Source of the DNA: Gammaproteobacteria bacterium
GTDB taxonomy: Bacteria > Pseudomonadota > Gammaproteobacteria > JASBUN01
DNA length: 64,000 bases
Reading direction: 5' to 3'
Assembly: GCA_030147845.1 (NCBI GenBank)
Contig: JASBUN010000028.1
Coordinates: 1-64,000 of the forward strand
Translations under genes and position numbers: made by a program
The notes under the pieces: generated by a model
Told to the model about the DNA's origin: nothing
The model's database searches: none
What the model saw: the letters and a program-made list of their open reading frames with translations, nothing else
Shown here: one piece after another, positions 55,303 through 63,540 of the stretch
Layout of the letters: every line of letters starts with the position of its first letter
Numbering within the stretch: position 1 is the first letter of the stretch

Positions 55303-55761
55303 TCAGGTCGCGGCGGCGCGGCGTTTGAGCAAGTGGTTGAGAACGAAGCGCGCGACCGTCTCGTCATGTTGGTTAATGGCGCTATAGCGCAGGCGGGCGA
55401 TGCCGCGATCCGGTTTCGAGCGCGACGGCTTGATTTCGACCACCTCGACCTCAGTATGCAGCGTATCGCCCGGACGTACCGGCGCCAGCCAGCGCAGATC
55501 GTCGATGCCCGGCGAACCCATGCTGGACTGCGCCAGAATGCCGCTCTGGATAAACATTCGAAAGCAAATGGCGATGCTTTGAAAACCGCTGGCGATTAAT
55601 CCACCGTAGATCGAATCGCCGGCGGCGGCGACATCGAGATGAAACGGCTGCGGATCGAAACGCAGCGCAAAATCGATGATCTCGCCCTCGGTGAAGGTAT
55701 ATCCACCGAGGCGAAAAACTTCGCCGACTTTGAAGTCATCCAGATAGCGGCTAAGCATCAC
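55303..55761 (-). CDS. MaoC-family dehydratase
   Basis: A 152-residue hot-dog fold protein. The hydratase motif is LRFDPQPFHLDVAAA (catalytic Asp and His about residues 36-41), followed by YGGLIASGFQSIAICFRMF and RPGDTLHTEVEVVE. MaoC proteins hydrate enoyl-CoA or related acyl-thioesters. AGGAAGGGAG lies just before the ATG. It is divergent from the XRE-type regulator and has no fatty-acid genes nearby, so the substrate is open. Confidence 0.9.
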   Translation of the reverse strand: MMLSRYLDDFKVGEVFRLGGYTFTEGEIIDFALRFDPQPFHLDVAAAGDSIYGGLIASGFQSIAICFRMFIQSGILAQSSMGSPGIDDLRWLAPVRPGDTLHTEVEVVEIKPSRSKPDRGIARLRYSAINQHDETVARFVLNHLLKRRAAAT

Positions 55762-55939
55762 ACTCCCTTCCTTTCATACGTCTGCATGGTCCGCGCCCGA
55801 ACATATCATAGTCATGGGCGGGGCATCGCGCGTCCGGTCTGCCACCACTTCGACGGATCCGTGCTTGAGCGCGCTGGCACGGCGCAAGCTTCGCGGCACC
55901 GCCAAAGTTGGCGCCATATATGTAATTACTGCTACTATT

Positions 55940-55975
55940 GATATACATAGTATTAGCATATATACTATATGTATC
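55940..55975. promoter_or_regulatory. AT-rich inverted repeat before the XRE-hyf operon
   Basis: GATATACATAGTAT (55940-55953) and ATACTATATGTATC (55962-55975) form an imperfect palindrome in the most AT-rich DNA of the region, 27 bases before the regulator ATG. It overlaps TATACT, a likely -10 box, so it is a candidate operator for autoregulation. Confidence 0.55.
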
Positions 55976-56001
55976 ACTCATGACTTAATGAAGCAGAAAT
56001 A

Positions 56002-56259
56002 ATGATCACGCCCGCACAAATGCGTGCCGCGCGCGCGCTACTCGGCTGGGACCAAAGGCGATTGGCCGAGGCCGCGCAGTTGTCACTACCCACCGTGCGG
56101 CGCATGGAGGGCAGTACAGGCACGGTGCGCGGCAATGTGGATTCGCTGGTAAAAGTAGTCGACGCACTGGATCGCGCTGGGGTTGCGCTAATCAATGAAG
56201 GCGAAATAAGCAGTACCGGTGGACGCGGCGTGCGCCTGAAAGGCGGCTCGGCAGGCTAG
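56002..56259 (+). CDS. XRE-family transcriptional regulator
   Basis: An 85-residue single-domain helix-turn-helix protein: MRAARALLGWDQRRLAEAAQLSLPTVRRMEG-type helices 1-3, then DSLVKVVDALDRAGVALI and a short Gly-rich tail. Small regulators of this kind are frequent in proteobacteria. It ends five bases before the hyfB-like ATG and is surely cotranscribed with that operon, which suggests it controls it. The upstream inverted repeat is the likely target. Confidence 0.85.
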   Translation: MITPAQMRAARALLGWDQRRLAEAAQLSLPTVRRMEGSTGTVRGNVDSLVKVVDALDRAGVALINEGEISSTGGRGVRLKGGSAG

Positions 56260-56263
56260 GCAC

Positions 56264-58267
56264 ATGGCGATCTCCCTACAACTGGCGCTGGCCGCAATCG
56301 CCGTCATGCTATGTGCTGGCGCGCTGGCGTTTGCCGCCGGCGCGCGCGCCTCGCGTATCAACGATCTGTATTTTCTCCTGCTGGGCGCATCGGGCACGCT
56401 GGCACTAACGGCCGGTCTGGGTGGCTTGATGGCATCGACGCCACCCGCCACGACGCTCCCCTTCGGCCTGCCATGGCTACCATGGCATGTACGGCTGGAC
56501 GCCTTGTCGGGATTCTTTCTGTTATTGATCGGCCTGGTCAGCATTGCAGTGGCGCTGTTCGGACCAAGCTATGTTCGCGGGCTCGCCCACGGGCGCGATC
56601 CGCTGTCCGTGCTAGGCGGCTTCACCGGATTATTCGTCGCCGGCATGTTGACCGTGGTGTTGGCCGATGATGCGTTTCTATTCATGGTGGCCTGGGAACT
56701 GATGTCGGTGGCATCCTACTTTTTGGTCGCGTTCCAGCATGAGCAAGCCGCCAACCGCCGCGCCGCGCTCCTATACCTATTGATGGCTCATATCGGCGGC
56801 CTGTGCATCCTGTTGGGCTTCGGCGTATTGGCCGCCTTCGGTCACGGCTTCGATTTTGACAGCCTACGTAACGCGCTGCCTCCTACGCCGTGGACCACCG
56901 TAGCTTTTGCACTCGCTTTTATCGGCTTTGGCATGAAAGCCGGGCTGGTCCCATTGCACGCCTGGTTACCCGAGGCTCACCCGGCGGCGCCATCACATAT
57001 TTCTGCCCTGATGTCCGGCGTTATGCTCAAGGTCGCCGTGTACGGATTTATCCGTTTCGTATTTGACCTCAATGGCGACCTGCACTGGGGCTGGGGCGTG
57101 GCCGTGCTTACGATCGGCAGCGCCTCGGCGTTGATGGGTGCGCTGTTCGCGGTCGTACAGACCGATCTGAAACGCCTGCTCGCCTACAGTTCGGTGGAAA
57201 ACGTCGGCATCGTCTTCATCGGTCTGGGCCTGTCTTTGGTTTTCCTAAGCACCGGCCATCGCCTGCTCGGCGTCATCGCACTGGTGGCCGCGCTTTATCA
57301 CGCGCTCAACCATGCGCTATTCAAAAGCCTGCTTTTTCTCGGTGCCGGTGCAGTGTTGCACAGCAGTCATGAACGCGATCTCGAGCACATGGGCGGATTA
57401 CTGCGGCGTATGCCGTGGACCGGCTTGTTCTTTCTGATCGGCTGTCTCAGTATCGCGGCGCTGCCGCCCTTCAATGGATTCGTTTCCGAGTGGCTAACTT
57501 TCCAGTCCGCGCTGCAGGCATGGCAACTCGACAGCGGGGTATTGCGTAGCCTGCTGCCCATCGCCGTCGCCATATTGGCATTGACCGGTGCATTGACGGC
57601 CGCCGCCTTTGTCAAAGTCTACGGCGTTGCATTTCTCGGTCGAGCGCGCAGCCGGCGTATCCGGCGCGCACGCGAAGTCAGCCTCGGCATGCGGGCGGCG
57701 CAAGCCTGGCTGGCGGTGCTCTGCCTGCTGCTGGGTGTATTACCCATGCCGGTGGTCGCTTTGATCGACGCCGTACCGCGCCAGTTGCTCGGCATCGGGT
57801 TGGCGCAAGCCACGCGCCACGGTTGGCTATGGCTCACACCCGTCGCGCCGGCGACCGCCTCTTATGCCGCACCACTGATACTTTTATGTCTGGCTTTCGC
57901 CTGGTGGCTGGTAAGAATGCTGCTTGGCCGCGCCCGTCTACGCAGGCCACGCCGCAGCGATGCCTGGGATTGCGGCTTCGCGCCGCCGGATGCGCGCATG
58001 CAATACAGCGCCACCGCCTTCGCGCAACCCATCCGGCGCGTGTTCGGCGTGCTGTTCCGCATTGACGAGTCAATCCAGAACGACAGCGGTACCTCACGCT
58101 ATCGACTGCAGATCGCCGATCGCGCTTGGGAATCGTTTTACGTCCCAGTAGCCCGTGCAGTACAGGCCGCCTCGCGCCGTGTCACCTGGCTGCAGTCTGG
58201 CAGTATACGCGTCTATCTCGGTTGGTCCCTGGCCACTCTGCTAATTCTGTTGTGGGTGATCTCATGA
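56264..58267 (+). CDS. hyfB: HyfB-like proton-pumping membrane subunit
   Basis: A 667-residue membrane protein of the NuoL/M/N-MrpA antiporter family, about 15-16 helices. The antiporter core has AFIGFGMKAGLVPLHAWLPEAHPAAPSHISALMSG-type sequence with its conserved Lys and His, and DLKRLLAYSSVENVGIVF. The cytoplasmic C-terminal segment SDAWDCGFAPPDARMQYSATAF is typical of HyfB/HycC. It would translocate ions in the complex. Its TGA overlaps the next ATG. Symbols in this operon name the nearest relative; the complex is probably not a hydrogenase (see the large subunit). Confidence 0.9.
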   Translation: MAISLQLALAAIAVMLCAGALAFAAGARASRINDLYFLLLGASGTLALTAGLGGLMASTPPATTLPFGLPWLPWHVRLDALSGFFLLLIGLVSIAVALFGPSYVRGLAHGRDPLSVLGGFTGLFVAGMLTVVLADDAFLFMVAWELMSVASYFLVAFQHEQAANRRAALLYLLMAHIGGLCILLGFGVLAAFGHGFDFDSLRNALPPTPWTTVAFALAFIGFGMKAGLVPLHAWLPEAHPAAPSHISALMSGVMLKVAVYGFIRFVFDLNGDLHWGWGVAVLTIGSASALMGALFAVVQTDLKRLLAYSSVENVGIVFIGLGLSLVFLSTGHRLLGVIALVAALYHALNHALFKSLLFLGAGAVLHSSHERDLEHMGGLLRRMPWTGLFFLIGCLSIAALPPFNGFVSEWLTFQSALQAWQLDSGVLRSLLPIAVAILALTGALTAAAFVKVYGVAFLGRARSRRIRRAREVSLGMRAAQAWLAVLCLLLGVLPMPVVALIDAVPRQLLGIGLAQATRHGWLWLTPVAPATASYAAPLILLCLAFAWWLVRMLLGRARLRRPRRSDAWDCGFAPPDARMQYSATAFAQPIRRVFGVLFRIDESIQNDSGTSRYRLQIADRAWESFYVPVARAVQAASRRVTWLQSGSIRVYLGWSLATLLILLWVIS

Positions 58268-59217
58268 CCCTCCTGCCGTGGCTGCTGACTCTACTACAAG
58301 CGGCGTTGTTTGCGGCCGCCGCGCCTTTATTGGTCGGATGGATCAAAAAGGTAAAGGCGCGATTGCAGAATCGACGCGGGCCACCACTGCTGCAAGTCTA
58401 CCGTGAGTTATGGAAATTGCTCGGTAAAGAAGCGGTGATGGCACATACCGCTTCACCGGTATTCCGCGCCGCGCCGTACGTTGTGTTCAGCGCTACCTGG
58501 CTGGTCGCGGCGGTCATCCCGCTGGTGGCCTCACACCTGCCGAGCGCCGCCATGGCCGACGTCATCGTGTTGGTTGGCCTGCTGGCGCTGGCTCGCTTCG
58601 TGCTGGCGCTGGCCGGCATGGATATCGGCACGACCTTCGGCGGCATGGGCTCGTCGCGTGAAATGTTGGTATCCGGTCTTGCCGAACCGGCGCTATTGAT
58701 GGTGGTGTTCACGCTAACCATGAGCGCACATACAACCAATCTTGCCAGTGTCATGGACTACATCGCCGGCGCCGGATTGTTGTTGCGGCCGTCGTTTCTA
58801 TTCGCGCTCGGCGCGCTGGTACTGGTGGCAGTGGCCGAGACCGGCCGTATTCCTATAGACAATCCCGCGGCTCATCTCGAACTGACCATGATCCACGAGG
58901 CCATGGTTCTCGAATACAGCGGCATCAATTTGGGCCTGATGGAATGGGCCGCACAGATCAAACTGATGATCTACGGCACGTTGATCGCCAATGTGTTTTT
59001 CCCATGGGGAATCGCCAGCGAACTTACACCGGTTGCATTGCTGATCGGCGTGATGGCGATCACGATCAAGCTCGCCTTGCTCGCGATCGCATTGGCGGTA
59101 ACCGAAACGGTGTTGGCAAAAATGCGCCTGTTCCGCGCACCCCTGTTTCTCAATGTCGCCTTCCTGTTGGCGTTGCTTGGTCTGCTCAGTCACGTAATTC
59201 TCGAGGTTGGCGCATGA
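58264..59217 (+). CDS. hyfC: HyfC-like (NuoH-type) membrane subunit
   Basis: A 317-residue protein with about eight membrane helices of the complex I subunit 1 family, which links the iron-sulfur arm to the ion channels. The first cytoplasmic loop has KVKARLQNRRGPPLLQVYRELWKLL and the acidic loop is VAVAETGRIPIDNPAAHLELTMIHEAMVLEYSG-like, with the conserved Glu residues kept. Four-base overlaps join it to both neighbours. The frame can be read from 58126, but ATG 58264 gives the correct membrane start. Confidence 0.92.
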   Translation: MTLLPWLLTLLQAALFAAAAPLLVGWIKKVKARLQNRRGPPLLQVYRELWKLLGKEAVMAHTASPVFRAAPYVVFSATWLVAAVIPLVASHLPSAAMADVIVLVGLLALARFVLALAGMDIGTTFGGMGSSREMLVSGLAEPALLMVVFTLTMSAHTTNLASVMDYIAGAGLLLRPSFLFALGALVLVAVAETGRIPIDNPAAHLELTMIHEAMVLEYSGINLGLMEWAAQIKLMIYGTLIANVFFPWGIASELTPVALLIGVMAITIKLALLAIALAVTETVLAKMRLFRAPLFLNVAFLLALLGLLSHVILEVGA

Positions 59218-59921
59218 CACTGATGCATTTATCCCTGACTGAGCAGTCGGTGTTCGTGTTGGCGGCGCTGGTGCTGCTGTCGTCCTTCGCGCTGCTGGCG
59301 CAGACGCGCCTGTTATCGGCCGTTCATGCTTTTGCTTGGCAAGGCGCGCTAGTCGCTGCCGTTACCGCACTCATGGCAAGCGCCGGTGACGAACCACATC
59401 TGTATCTATCCGCCGCGCTCACGCTGACACTCAAGGCCTTACTGATTCCGTGGATGCTACATCGACTGATCCGCAGACTAGCTCTTGAACGCCACGTCGA
59501 AACGGTGCGACGCCCGGCGGTGATCACGCTTGCAGGCGCCGCCATCGTCGTCTTTTGCTACTGGGTGGTGCTACCTATCGCGCGCCTGGAACTGGCCGCT
59601 ACACGCAACATCCTTGCTATCAGTCTATCGGTGGTATTGCTCGGTCTACTGATGATGGTCGCGCGGCGCCAGGCGGTTAGCCAAGTGATTGGTTTCATGT
59701 CGATGGAGAATGGTCTGTTTCTAGCAGCAGCAGCCGCCACCGGCGGCATGCCGTTAGTAGTCGAACTCGGCGTCGCCTTCGACGTACTGGTCGCGGCCGT
59801 GTTGTTTGGCGTATTCTTTCTGCAAATCCGTGACAGCATCGATTCGCTGGATGTGGATCGCCTCAACCGCCTAACCGAAACCGATACCACGACCGTACCG
59901 GGAACGGAAGCGCGACCATGA
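59214..59921 (+). CDS. hyfE: HyfE-like membrane subunit
   Basis: A 235-residue membrane protein with about seven helices and a NuoK-like core. ISLSVVLLGLLMMVARRQAVSQVIGFMSMENGLFLAA matches the conserved GF-x-x-x-ENG(L/I) region of HyfE and of NuoK-type subunits. ATG 59214 overlaps the hyfC-like stop, and its own end overlaps the hyfF-like start. Confidence 0.88.
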   Translation: MTLMHLSLTEQSVFVLAALVLLSSFALLAQTRLLSAVHAFAWQGALVAAVTALMASAGDEPHLYLSAALTLTLKALLIPWMLHRLIRRLALERHVETVRRPAVITLAGAAIVVFCYWVVLPIARLELAATRNILAISLSVVLLGLLMMVARRQAVSQVIGFMSMENGLFLAAAAATGGMPLVVELGVAFDVLVAAVLFGVFFLQIRDSIDSLDVDRLNRLTETDTTTVPGTEARP

Positions 59922-61390
59922 TTGCCCTGCTCGTGGCTGTGTTCACCCCCGCCCTCGGCGCCGCGCTACTGGCGGTGTTGCCGAATCTCACTCTGGCCGG
60001 CTGGCTGAATGTGGCGCTGGCAGCAACCAGCGTCGGCGGCGCTGTTACCCTAGCCGTGGAAATCCTGAATAGCGGGGCGCTGACCGCACACGGTTTCCAT
60101 ATTGACGCATTCAACATCTACTTAGTGGTGCTAACCGCCTTCATCGGCTTGACCACAGCTATTTTTTCGCGCCCCTACATGTCCCACGTATGCCAATCGG
60201 GGCGCGTGTCGCGCACTCACATGCGGCTGTATCACGCCATGTTTCAGGGCTTCATGTTCACTATGCTGGTAGCTCTAACCACCAATAACCTGGGTGTACT
60301 TTGGGTAGCAGTGGAAGGTGCAACCCTGGCGACCGTGCTGTTGGTGTCCCTGTATCGCACGCCCGAAGCAGTGGAAGCGGCATGGAAATATTTTATCCTG
60401 TGCGGCGTCGGTATCGCGCAGGCATTGTTTGGCACGGTATTGGTCTATTTCGCCGCTCAGCACGCTCTGCCCGATCCGTCCGCGGGACTGACCTGGACTA
60501 CGTTGCACGCACACGCCGCGCAATTGCATCCGACCGTCATGTCTATCGCATTTGTATTTTTGCTGGTTGGCTACGGCACCAAAGTCGGCCTGGTGCCACT
60601 GCACAATTGGCTGCCCGATGCGCATTCGGAAGGCCCGACACCGATGTCCGCAGTGCTATCCGGCCTACTGCTCAACATCGGCTTGTATGCCATTGTGCGG
60701 TTGAAAATGCTCACTGACGGTGCACTCGCACAAGGCACTAATCCGCACTTGGCCGGCCAGCTGATGATGGGATTCGGTCTGCTGTCGTTTGTCGTCGCCG
60801 GCCTGTTCCTGCACCGCCAACGCGACATAAAACGCATGTTCAGTTATTCATCCATTGAGCACATGGGTCTGATGACTTTCGCGTTTGGTATCGGCGGCCC
60901 TTTGGCCACCTTCGGCGCGCTGTTGCACATGCTGGTGCATTCGCTGACCAAATCAGCCATCTTTGTTACCGTCGGCCATGCCACGCACGTCGCCGGCACC
61001 CAGGCCATCGATCACATTCGCGGACTCATCCGCACCCAACCGGCGGTCGGCTGGGGCCTGCTGATCGGTGTGGTCGCCATTTCGGGCTTTCCGCCGTTTG
61101 GGGTATTCACCAGCGAATTCCTACTGCTCAGCGCCACCATGCAGTACTGGCCTTGGCTTACACCGATCCTGCTTACCGGCCTGGTGATCGCCTTCGCGGG
61201 CCTATTTCGTCACCTACAGCCGATGGTCTACGGCGCGGCGCCCATCGAACAGCGCGCCGTGCGCGCCAACATGTTACCGGTGGCGCTGCATCTTGGGCTG
61301 GTATTGTGGTTGGGCCTGGCCATTCCCGGATTTCTGTCGCGCTGGTTGGACCAAGCCACGCAACTCATTGCCGGGAGCCATTTGCTGTGA
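59918..61390 (+). CDS. hyfF: HyfF-like proton-pumping membrane subunit
   Basis: A 490-residue antiporter-type subunit, about 14 helices. The core sequence LLVGYGTKVGLVPLHNWLPDAHSEGPTPMSAVLSGLLLNIG keeps the Lys and His of the proton path, and DIKRMFSYSSIEHMGLMTFAFG and FPPFGVFTSEFLL are family landmarks. Together with the HyfB-like subunit it gives the complex two antiporter-type channels. GTGA overlap with the next gene. Confidence 0.91.
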   Translation: MIALLVAVFTPALGAALLAVLPNLTLAGWLNVALAATSVGGAVTLAVEILNSGALTAHGFHIDAFNIYLVVLTAFIGLTTAIFSRPYMSHVCQSGRVSRTHMRLYHAMFQGFMFTMLVALTTNNLGVLWVAVEGATLATVLLVSLYRTPEAVEAAWKYFILCGVGIAQALFGTVLVYFAAQHALPDPSAGLTWTTLHAHAAQLHPTVMSIAFVFLLVGYGTKVGLVPLHNWLPDAHSEGPTPMSAVLSGLLLNIGLYAIVRLKMLTDGALAQGTNPHLAGQLMMGFGLLSFVVAGLFLHRQRDIKRMFSYSSIEHMGLMTFAFGIGGPLATFGALLHMLVHSLTKSAIFVTVGHATHVAGTQAIDHIRGLIRTQPAVGWGLLIGVVAISGFPPFGVFTSEFLLLSATMQYWPWLTPILLTGLVIAFAGLFRHLQPMVYGAAPIEQRAVRANMLPVALHLGLVLWLGLAIPGFLSRWLDQATQLIAGSHLL

Positions 61391-62991
61391 GCGGCGAGAC
61401 ATTCCCCCGCGAACCGTTCGCCTGGCTGTCGGGCTACCTGGCAAGCCTGCGCGATCAGCACGTGCTGGTACACGATCAGACCGCGCAACCGCTTGCACCA
61501 GCACGTGTGCTGGAAATCGACGCCGAGGACTGGGGCAAAGCGGCCAGCGTTGCAGCCACGGCTGGATTACGCTGGGCAGCATGCTGGGGCGACCATATCG
61601 GTGACGAACTGGTGCTGCGGGCGGTACTGGAGACTGCCGGCGATTACATCGTGCTACGGACCGTCGTACCCTTGGGCAAACCGGTGTTACCTTCGCATAC
61701 ACCGCACTTCGCCGCTGCCAATCATATGGAGCGGCACACGCAGGACCTGCTTGGCGTGGCCTTCTTGGATCATCCTGACAGCCGCCGTTGGATCCGGCAT
61801 CGGGCGTGGCCCGACACCGATCATCCATTGCGCCGAAGCTTCTCGGGCCGCGGTAAAACACAGGCCTCGACACCCGCCGATGCCAACTACCGGTTCGAAA
61901 AAATACAAGGCAGTGGTGTGGTGGAGATCGCCGTGGGTCCGGTGCACGCCGGCATCATTGAGCCGGGGCATTTTCGTTTTCAAGCCGTCGGCGAGCAAAT
62001 TCTACGCCTGGAGACTCGCCTCGGTTATACACACAAAGGCATTGAGAAAATCGCCGTCGGCCGCGATCCGGACGCCCTCGCCCGCCTAGCCGCGCGCGTC
62101 TCGGGCGACTGCACCGTGGGCCACACTTGGGCCGCCTGCCAAGCTCTCGAGCGCGCCAGCGCTTGTCAGGTGCCAGAACGAGCGCTGATCCTGCGCGCGT
62201 TGATGGCCGAGCGCGAACGCGTCGCCAATCATTTGGGCGACATCGGTGCGATTGGCAGTGACGTCGGCTTTGCCTTTGCTCATTGTCAGCTCTCACGGTT
62301 ACGCGAATACTGGCAACGGCGCAACGACGAACTATTCGGCCATCGGCTGCTAATGGATCGCGTCATCCCGGGAGGCGTAGCCGTGGATCTCGATGCCGCC
62401 GCGGTACGGCTGCTGCACACCGACCACGTTACGTTGCGTCGTGAACTGGCGGTGTTATTCGATATTCTCGACGATCACCCGTCGCTAGACGACCGCCTGC
62501 TGACGACTGGCTATCTCGCCCCCGACCACGCCCGCAACCTGGGCGTGGTCGGCTTCGTCGGCCGCGCCTCAGGGCAAGGTTTCGACTTACGTCGCGACCA
62601 ACCGTATGCGCCCTACGATAGGTTCGAGATTCCGGTACCGCTGTACTCGGACGGTGATGTCGCCGCGCGCATGCGCGTACGCATGGACGAAGTCTACATT
62701 GCACTGAATCTCATGGATCAGATGCTTGACGCGCTACCAGGCGGAGTCACGCGAAATGTGTTGTTGCCGGCCGCTGACGCCGAGGGATTAGGCTGCGTAG
62801 AAAGCTGGCGCGGGGAGATCATCAGCTATGTGCGACTGGGCCCGGATCGGAGAGTCGCGCGTTTCTTTCCGCGTGATCCTTCATGGCTCATATGGCCAAC
62901 CATGGAACAGCTCATCGCCGGTAACATTGTTCCGGATTTTCCGGTCTGCAATAAATCCATCAACGCTTCCTATTCCGGTCATGATCTGTAA
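61387..62991 (+). CDS. hyfG: HyfG/NuoCD-like large subunit lacking [NiFe] ligands
   Basis: A 534-residue protein from GTG 61387 (overlapping the previous stop). Residues ~10-165 resemble the 30-kDa NuoC-type domain and ~170-534 the group 4 hydrogenase/NuoD large subunit, with VAVGPVHAGIIEPGHFRF and RLGYTHKGIEKIAVGR intact. The nickel-binding motifs are not: the first CxxC reads S239-G-D-C242 within RVSGDCTVGH, and the last reads S528-Y-S-G531 in INASYSGHDL, where the protein ends. So three of four ligands are gone. The subunit probably binds quinone or another acceptor, as in hydrogenase-related (Ehr) complexes. Confidence 0.9.
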   Translation: MSGETFPREPFAWLSGYLASLRDQHVLVHDQTAQPLAPARVLEIDAEDWGKAASVAATAGLRWAACWGDHIGDELVLRAVLETAGDYIVLRTVVPLGKPVLPSHTPHFAAANHMERHTQDLLGVAFLDHPDSRRWIRHRAWPDTDHPLRRSFSGRGKTQASTPADANYRFEKIQGSGVVEIAVGPVHAGIIEPGHFRFQAVGEQILRLETRLGYTHKGIEKIAVGRDPDALARLAARVSGDCTVGHTWAACQALERASACQVPERALILRALMAERERVANHLGDIGAIGSDVGFAFAHCQLSRLREYWQRRNDELFGHRLLMDRVIPGGVAVDLDAAAVRLLHTDHVTLRRELAVLFDILDDHPSLDDRLLTTGYLAPDHARNLGVVGFVGRASGQGFDLRRDQPYAPYDRFEIPVPLYSDGDVAARMRVRMDEVYIALNLMDQMLDALPGGVTRNVLLPAADAEGLGCVESWRGEIISYVRLGPDRRVARFFPRDPSWLIWPTMEQLIAGNIVPDFPVCNKSINASYSGHDL

Positions 62992-63000
62992 GGGCGCGAC

Positions 63001-63528
63001 ATGCTAAGGATACTCAACAAAATTTTGCGCACCGGCATGGTCAGCGAAAGTATTCCTAGCGAAGACGACGAGCTGGAACGCCTCGGCATTTCCGTAAAGC
63101 GATGTTTGCAGTTGCGCTTTGGCCGCAGTCTCGCTATCCGCCAAGTCGACGCCGGCTCATGCAATGGTTGCGAGTTGGAGATTCACGCGCTGACCAACGC
63201 ATATTACGACATTGAACGCTTCGGCGTGCATTTTGTCGCCTCGCCGCGCCATGCCGACGCGTTACTGGTTACCGGACCCGTGTCTCGGCACATGGAGGCG
63301 GCGCTCAAGCGCGCCTATGTGGCGATGCCGTCGCCAAAGCTGGTAATCGCCGCGGGTCAATGCGCGTGCAACGGTGGCGAATTCGGTGTTTCGTACGCAA
63401 GTTGCGGCGCGGTTGCCAACGTCATACCGGTCGACGTCGCCGTACCGGGCTGTCCGCCGACGCCCTTGACCCTATTGCAGGGTATTCTAGCCGCCGCTGG
63501 CGCCAGAAAAGCGACCGCGCGGCGCTGA
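63001..63528 (+). CDS. hyfI: HyfI/NuoB-like iron-sulfur subunit
   Basis: A 175-residue protein with the [4Fe-4S] N2-type ligands kept: GSCNGCELE (Cys pair near 55-58), GQCACNGG (~120) and PGCPPTPLTLLQG (~151). The N-terminal ~40 residues are an extension with amphipathic character. It would hand electrons to the catalytic site of the large subunit. Nine bases separate it from the previous stop, so it ends the operon. No ferredoxin-like (HyfA/HyfH) subunit gene follows. Confidence 0.93.
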   Translation: MLRILNKILRTGMVSESIPSEDDELERLGISVKRCLQLRFGRSLAIRQVDAGSCNGCELEIHALTNAYYDIERFGVHFVASPRHADALLVTGPVSRHMEAALKRAYVAMPSPKLVIAAGQCACNGGEFGVSYASCGAVANVIPVDVAVPGCPPTPLTLLQGILAAAGARKATARR

Positions 63529-63540
63529 TGACGGCGCGCG

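Noticed and set aside
61153-61386. 78-codon upstream extension of the HyfG-like gene
   Set aside because: It overlaps the end of the HyfF-like gene in another frame and lacks family similarity. The GTG at 61387 overlaps the stop as in the rest of the operon.
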